21,254 nucleotides of DNA from an uncultured Veillonella sp. (GTDB taxonomy: Bacteria; Bacillota; Negativicutes; Veillonellales; Veillonellaceae), in contig CAKPXN010000025.1 of NCBI GenBank assembly GCA_934202095.1, forward strand, positions 1-21,254, read 5' to 3'. Positions within the stretch are counted from its first letter, which is position 1. Each line of letters opens with the position of its first letter. Below are positions 17,701 through 21,254 of this stretch, one piece after another. The notes under the pieces are model-generated. The model ran no database searches. It was not told the DNA's origin and saw only the letters and a program-made list of their open reading frames with translations. Both the position numbers and the translations under genes were made by a program.

Positions 17701-18345
17701 AACTGGGAGTCTTTCAAAGACATTGCCCAAGTGTACAGCCAGTGGAGTAGCTTTCACTTACATAAGGACATTCCTCAGGATATGAGGCTGTTCCAGCGCC
17801 GATTAACTACGATGGATGTGACTATTAAGAATGAAGATAATCGGGAAACGCACATTATGAGCGCCGACGATTATTATAGCTATCACGGTGGTCTCATTGC
17901 AGCGGTGCGTACCGCAAAGGGTAGTGCACCACGGGCTTATGTGGGTGATAGCTCGGATCGCAGCCGTGTAGTGATGCGCTCCTTAGGTGACGAAATTCGT
18001 CGCGTTGTACAAGGGGAAACGCAGAATCCTAAATTTATCGAAGCCATGATGAAGCATGGATATAAAGGGGCTTCAGATATGTCAAATGTGGTTTCCCACA
18101 CCTTTGGATGGGATGCTACGAGTGATGTTATACCAGATTGGATCTACGAAGGGTATGCTAATAAGTACGCCTTAGACAAAGTAGTACAAGATTGGATGCG
18201 CCAAGTAAACCCTTGGGCTTTGCAACGTATTACAGAAATCTTGCTAGAAGCCTCTCAACGTGGTTACTGGGATGCATCACAAGAAATGATTCAAGAGTTA
18301 CAGTCGTTATATATTTCCATAGAAGGTGTTATAGAAGGTCGTTAG
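14722..18345 (+). CDS. cobN: CobN/BchH-family class I chelatase large subunit
   Basis: A 1207-residue cytoplasmic protein without signal peptide or membrane segments, of the CobN/BchH/HmuS family that binds the tetrapyrrole and exchanges its metal. CobN-type landmarks are HNYPPKNSNIGSAAGLDTPE (from 359), the core HVGTHGSLEWLPGKGAGLS with His526 and His530, AKRRSSACLVGHLSPPMTTAGLYDE, GPGGAPSSG (near 795-803), YHGGLIAAVR (from 1054), GDSSDRSR (from 1076) and HGYKGA (from 1112). The length fits the family. It follows the I and D subunits directly and is followed 1 nt later by an SBP lipoprotein and then a TonB receptor. Metal and porphyrin specificity cannot be read here. Options are cobalt insertion (CobN proper), or removal of metal from imported haem or corrinoid as reported for Bacteroidetes HmuS. 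The uptake-gene setting favours the second, as inference. Confidence 0.93.
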   Translation: MSRLMYISNLGKQIQYIEKAVVTYPELLQGEVDVCNMKKPPLWDGDFESRLRAADVVLVTNMGVGLDSPFLERLERWLYAHHPKYWIDVVEPKKTDILYRNLDEEQRVRLESYRRTSGVMNYVRLINGAFSTKPVSEWEEPDHIPWQAIMGRAGNIYETYDEFMEAEGHREWPSIAVYFYRDEWVMGDIEYQQALFEEIYKHQYNPIIFYGQYGSNPRVGIPNMKLSMNHLFGKDVFPFDVLINTCKFSFQSLGAQTLEELKLQGVPIVQGYTIYMDEQSWAADPQGVTPLDVNLSISQPELDGVIHGGVVACQTFDEQGHYMYLPVKERIGAVVQRAIKWSKLRHIPVSERRVAIILHNYPPKNSNIGSAAGLDTPESVLRLLRQMQEEGYSIDSVPETSAALMDMVTSHMTNDRSMLTDELLGSAEGRMSSDDYKAYFATLPKDTQAAMVKSWGEAPGDVFVYDDEVIIPGFSNGNLWITVQPPRGFGENVSAIYHDPCLPPPHQYLAFYHWVRTVFEADAVIHVGTHGSLEWLPGKGAGLSASCYPEIGISSLPNIYPYWTTIIGEGIQAKRRSSACLVGHLSPPMTTAGLYDEFEELEALLDEHSHFEQEHRESVSDIEDVIREKAISCHLIEEDRGATMAVGDMITEVHEKLSDLKHMQMRNGLHILGQGPEGIDLEEFITAIIRNPQGEMASGLAVIAEELGYDWSYVEEHTGETDKDGTRYSVIIDRIWDELRSFVSYVVNTPDYSVSERLEPLAKAIVQEYIPKLGATKNELVSISRALQGQYVEPGPGGAPSSGQVDVLSTGRNFYSLDERALPTKVAYQLGIELADQVIADYILNEQRYPETVGIILWATSNSRSHGQCLGEFLYLLGIRPKWQSGGRVSGLEVIPLEELQRPRIDVMGRISGLIRDMMPTAIGWLDKAVEMVAELDESLENNYVKKHIHDDVDWLVGQGEDPLLATKKARLRIFGDPPQAYGTGVGALIEGKNWESFKDIAQVYSQWSSFHLHKDIPQDMRLFQRRLTTMDVTIKNEDNRETHIMSADDYYSYHGGLIAAVRTAKGSAPRAYVGDSSDRSRVVMRSLGDEIRRVVQGETQNPKFIEAMMKHGYKGASDMSNVVSHTFGWDATSDVIPDWIYEGYANKYALDKVVQDWMRQVNPWALQRITEILLEASQRGYWDASQEMIQELQSLYISIEGVIEGR

Positions 18346-18346
18346 T

Positions 18347-19258
18347 ATGAAGCAAAGAATTTCTATTATTTGTACCATCGTCATGATGGTACTACTAGTG
18401 GTCGGTTGTGGACCTACACAGACGGGCACGACGGGGACCACACATCAAGTTACAGATGGGACAGGCACAGTTGTTACGGTGGCTAATGAGCCAAAGCGTA
18501 TCGTGCCTATTGGAACGAGTACGGAGGATATTGTGTTATCCTTGGTGGACCCAAGTCGAGTGGCAGCGATTGGTACATTGCCAAATAATGTGCCTGATGC
18601 GGCTAGCAAGGTAGAAAAACATGTGAAAGCCTCTGCAGAGTCCTTATTATCTGTACAACCTGATCTGGTATTAATTCCAAACTGGATGTCTCCTGACGCG
18701 ATTGGAGAAATGCGAAATATGCAAATTCCAGTGTATGTGTACAAGACGCCAACTACGGTTGAAGAAGCAAAAGCTACTATTCATGAGATTGCAGAGCTCC
18801 TACATGCCTCTGATGAATCCATGATTGCTAGCATGGATGCAGACTTGAAAACCGTTGAGGATTTAGCCAATAAGCATACAGGACCTCGTCCTGTGGTGGC
18901 TTTTTACTCGCAATTTGGCCTAAATGGTGGCAAGGGGTCAACCTTTGATGATATGTGTAAGTATATGAAGGTGACTAATGCGGCTGCTGAATTGGGTCTT
19001 GGTGCCTATGACAATGGGACGCGTGAGGATTTGATTCGCATGAACCCCGACGTGATTATCATCCCATCAGCGTCCTATACTTCTGATGGCTATAAGCCTG
19101 CATCGGCAGATCAGCTTTATTCAGATCCTGCTCTTCAAGGTGTCAAAGCTATCGCTAACCATCGTGTGTTTCTCGTAGATTCTGCACAGATCATGAGTTA
19201 TTCCCAATTTATGACCCGTGCAATGGTATCTATGACACAATATATATATAGTATGTGA
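18347..19258 (+). CDS. Lipoprotein substrate-binding protein (BtuF/FecB class), no own permease
   Basis: A 303-residue SBP with a lipoprotein signal and lipobox V-V-G-C (Cys21), followed by a Thr/Gly-rich linker and DGTGTVVTVANEPKRIVPIG. Family landmarks include VQPDLVLIP, the inter-lobe segment IPVYVYKTPTTVEEAKATIHEIAELL, MNPDVIIIPSASY and NHRVFLVD. It shares the FDDMCKYM block and overall order with the SBP at 8690. The start codon is 1 nt after the CobN-like stop (tagtATG), so it is expressed with the chelatase. No permease or ATPase follows, so it presumably feeds one of the importers encoded upstream, most likely the second. A perfect 8-bp hairpin lies in its signal-peptide codons. Confidence 0.94.
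   Translation: MKQRISIICTIVMMVLLVVGCGPTQTGTTGTTHQVTDGTGTVVTVANEPKRIVPIGTSTEDIVLSLVDPSRVAAIGTLPNNVPDAASKVEKHVKASAESLLSVQPDLVLIPNWMSPDAIGEMRNMQIPVYVYKTPTTVEEAKATIHEIAELLHASDESMIASMDADLKTVEDLANKHTGPRPVVAFYSQFGLNGGKGSTFDDMCKYMKVTNAAAELGLGAYDNGTREDLIRMNPDVIIIPSASYTSDGYKPASADQLYSDPALQGVKAIANHRVFLVDSAQIMSYSQFMTRAMVSMTQYIYSM
18372..18392 (+). other. 8-bp hairpin in the signal-peptide codons of the third SBP
   Basis: GTACCATC (18372-18379) pairs exactly with GATGGTAC (18385-18392). The 5-nt loop could close by one more G-U pair. It lies 25 nt after the start codon and 27 nt after the CobN-like stop, where it could affect translation or mRNA processing between chelatase and transport genes. No T-run follows. 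The pairing is seen; the role is unknown. Confidence 0.4.
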
Positions 19259-19280
19259 TTTATGTGTGTGGAGGTTTTTT

Positions 19281-21149
19281 ATGAAAGTATCCAAAATGAA
19301 ACGATTATCCATGTATGTAGGGTTAGCCCTGGTATTTGGTAGTACATTGAGTGTAACCCAAGTATTAGCGGCTGATGCAGGTGATGCGAAGGAAACGCAT
19401 ACCATTGTTGTTACTGCAACACGTAGTGAACAACAACTTTCAGAGGTACCAGCTAGCGTAGGCGTAGTAACAGGGGACGATATCCGTGAACGTCATGCTA
19501 CAACAATGAACGAAGCCTTGAATATCGTACCAGGCGTAGATATCAATACATACGGTGGTGGCGTAGGTTACACAAATTCTAATGCATTTCGTATCAATGG
19601 TTCTGACCAAGTATTGTACTTGGTAGACGGTATCAATATGGGGGCCGCTGGTGTGAATCCGCCAATGACAATATTGAAAGATATGTCTGGCATTGACCGC
19701 GTAGAAGTACAACGTGGTGCAGGTTCTACATTGTATGGTTCCGGTGCCATCGGTGGTGTGGTTAACGTGATCACTGCAAAACCTGAGCCAGGCGTTCAAA
19801 CTAAGTTACGCGTGATGGGCGGTAGCAATGATTTAGAGCAATACGCAATTACCAACGAAGGTAGCAAAAATAATTGGTACTGGCGTGTAGGCGCACAAAA
19901 AGATATCATCGATTCCTATAAAGACGGCCATGGTGTACGTATTCCTCAACATGGTAACAGCCATAATGCATCCTTCATGGTAGGTAATAAAATCAATGAT
20001 AAAAACGATGTAAAAATTTCCTACGATACATACCGTGGACATGTAATGTACTCTGACCATTTAGGTGCTTTAAACCACATCCGTTATGGTCATGAAGCAA
20101 ATGATTCCTTACGTGCTATTTGGAATAACAAAATTAGCAATCGTTGGAGCCATCAATTCTATGTGATGAATAATCACTATAAAACAGAATATGATCATTA
20201 CCCAACAGATGTAAAAACTCGCGGTATCGGTGATCAAGTAACATACAAAGCTAAAGACCATACGGTAGTAGGTGGTTTCGATTGGCGTCAAGATAAAGTG
20301 GTTAACATGGGCGGTGTAAAACTAACAAACGCATCTTACTATATCCAAGATGAATGGAAATTTGCGCCTAAATGGACTGTAACACCTGGTATCCGCATTG
20401 ACCATCACTCTTCCTTCGGTACACATACATCTCCATCTATCAGCCTTGGCTATGATGTAAATGCAAAAACAAATGTGTATGCTACGTATAAAGAGTACTT
20501 CTTGGCTCCTACACCATACCAATTGTTCGATGGTTTTAACGGGAACCGCGATTTGAAACCTGAAACAGGTCGTGAGTTTGACCTTGGTGTACACCATAAA
20601 TTCGGTAAAACTTGGAACAGTAACCTTAGCTTCTTCAGCCGTCATACGAAGGATAGAATCGGTTGGGTTATGACAAATCCTGCAGCTTTCACAGGCCAAT
20701 ATCGCAATTTCGATACTGAAAAAGCGTATGGCATCAATGCAGACGTACGCAAACAATTGACTAATCATTTATCTGCCCGTCTTGGCTATACATATACTCA
20801 TATCGATGCAACACCAACGCGCAAGGCTAACCGCGATGGTTATGTGCCTAAACATGCTGTTAATGCTGGTCTTGACTACAACGATGCTAAATGGGATGCT
20901 CACTTGGATATTCGCGGCGTCATCGATCGTCCTGGTACTGCTGCTAATGTATTCCCTCGCAAAACATACTGGTTGGCTGACATCAGCGCTAACTACCGAG
21001 TACGCGAAAATGTAACTGTATTTGGCCGTATCAACAATATCTTTGATACATACTATGCAGAACAATCTAGCGTTCGCTGGGGTAACCCTGGTGACTGGTG
21101 GCCAGGTCAAGGTCGTAACTTCCGCTTAGGCCTTGAAGTGACTATCTAA
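19281..21149 (+). CDS. TonB-dependent outer-membrane receptor, full length
   Basis: A 622-residue receptor, similar in length to BtuB. The start at 19281 is preferred because GTGGAGGT (19268-19275) lies 5 nt upstream, whereas an in-frame GTG at 19266 overlaps that site. It has a signal peptide ending VLA-AD (about residue 30), a TonB-box-like ETHTIVVTATR, a plug with SNAFRINGSDQVLYLVDGINMG and STLYGSGAIGGVVNVITAKP, then a barrel with FLAPTPYQLFDGF...NRDLKPETGREFDLG. The barrel ends FRLGLEVTI, so the last residue is isoleucine rather than the common phenylalanine. It follows the third SBP by 22 nt and ends the chelatase operon, implying that its ligand reaches the chelatase. It is clearly distinct from the duplicated receptor pair upstream. 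Its ligand is unassigned. Confidence 0.95.
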   Translation: MKVSKMKRLSMYVGLALVFGSTLSVTQVLAADAGDAKETHTIVVTATRSEQQLSEVPASVGVVTGDDIRERHATTMNEALNIVPGVDINTYGGGVGYTNSNAFRINGSDQVLYLVDGINMGAAGVNPPMTILKDMSGIDRVEVQRGAGSTLYGSGAIGGVVNVITAKPEPGVQTKLRVMGGSNDLEQYAITNEGSKNNWYWRVGAQKDIIDSYKDGHGVRIPQHGNSHNASFMVGNKINDKNDVKISYDTYRGHVMYSDHLGALNHIRYGHEANDSLRAIWNNKISNRWSHQFYVMNNHYKTEYDHYPTDVKTRGIGDQVTYKAKDHTVVGGFDWRQDKVVNMGGVKLTNASYYIQDEWKFAPKWTVTPGIRIDHHSSFGTHTSPSISLGYDVNAKTNVYATYKEYFLAPTPYQLFDGFNGNRDLKPETGREFDLGVHHKFGKTWNSNLSFFSRHTKDRIGWVMTNPAAFTGQYRNFDTEKAYGINADVRKQLTNHLSARLGYTYTHIDATPTRKANRDGYVPKHAVNAGLDYNDAKWDAHLDIRGVIDRPGTAANVFPRKTYWLADISANYRVRENVTVFGRINNIFDTYYAEQSSVRWGNPGDWWPGQGRNFRLGLEVTI

Positions 21150-21254
21150 TAGTTCTAAATTTAATAAACCTTATGAAAGTGATATGTACCCATTTTCCTG
21201 GACACATATTATTTACTAGCCTAAACACATGGATGCTTCCCTGTATTTTACAGG
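21150..21254. other. Downstream non-coding tail of the window
   Basis: These 105 nt after the last receptor stop contain no gene start I can support. They hold a sequence at 21185-21204 resembling an IS3/IS150-group terminal repeat and the start of a possible terminator at the very end (both discussed separately). Confidence 0.4.
21229..21254 (+). terminator. Possible intrinsic terminator cut by the window edge
   Basis: CCTGTA (21240-21245) pairs with TACAGG (21249-21254) across a TTT loop, and the window ends exactly at the end of that arm. The preceding ATGGATGCTTC would extend the stem if the sequence continues with its complement. The position about 90 nt after the last gene suits a terminator for the chelatase operon. 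The rest of the stem and any T-run are outside the window. Confidence 0.35.

Noticed and set aside
11714..18345. Chlorophyll-type magnesium chelatase
   Set aside because: The large subunit has CobN-type motifs (HNYPPK...GLDTPE, GHLSPPMTTAGL), and there are no photosynthesis genes nearby; only the I and D subunits look like ChlI/ChlD, which is normal for non-photosynthetic homologues.
19266..19280. GTG start for the fourth receptor
   Set aside because: It overlaps the GGAGG site that serves ATG 19281 and would add WRFF before a normal signal peptide.

Overview
The window (21,254 nt) looks like a chromosomal segment of a diderm Firmicute of the Negativicutes, most likely Veillonella or a close relative. 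The reasons are a moderately low G+C sequence with strong Firmicute-type ribosome binding sites (GGAGG/GAGGT), combined with several outer-membrane TonB-dependent receptors that have signal peptides and TonB boxes. The genus call rests on recognition and is not proven by the sequence. All genes lie on the + strand and are packed tightly, often with ATG/stop overlaps.

The layout falls into three modules separated by the only two sizeable intergenic gaps. Module 1 (1-6527) holds the C-terminal part of a TonB-dependent receptor, a lipoprotein substrate-binding protein (SBP), a FecCD/BtuC-type permease, its ATPase and a second TonB receptor. Module 2 (6662-11518), after a 134-nt gap with an 11-bp inverted repeat, holds a third TonB receptor that is a clear paralogue of the second, then an SBP, a permease and an ATPase. 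Module 3 (11714-21149), after a 195-nt gap carrying an 18-bp degenerate tandem repeat, holds a complete three-subunit class I tetrapyrrole metal chelatase (ChlI/BchI-like AAA+ protein, ChlD/BchD-like AAA+/VWA protein, CobN/BchH-like large subunit), followed by an SBP lipoprotein without its own permease and a fourth TonB receptor.

Together the genes describe an island for moving a large metal-containing ligand (haem, cobalamin or another tetrapyrrole, or a metallophore) across both membranes: TonB receptors in the outer membrane, SBP lipoproteins facing the periplasm, and two BtuCD/FecCD-type ABC importers. A cytoplasmic ATP-driven chelatase is encoded in the same run of genes. Its position between importer genes, in a probable anaerobe, suggests that it acts on imported tetrapyrrole (metal removal or exchange) rather than in aerobic cobalamin synthesis. 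This is the most interesting hypothesis in the window and it is an inference. No tRNA, rRNA, CRISPR array or intact mobile element was seen. A possible truncated terminator and an IS-end-like sequence lie in the last 70 nt.
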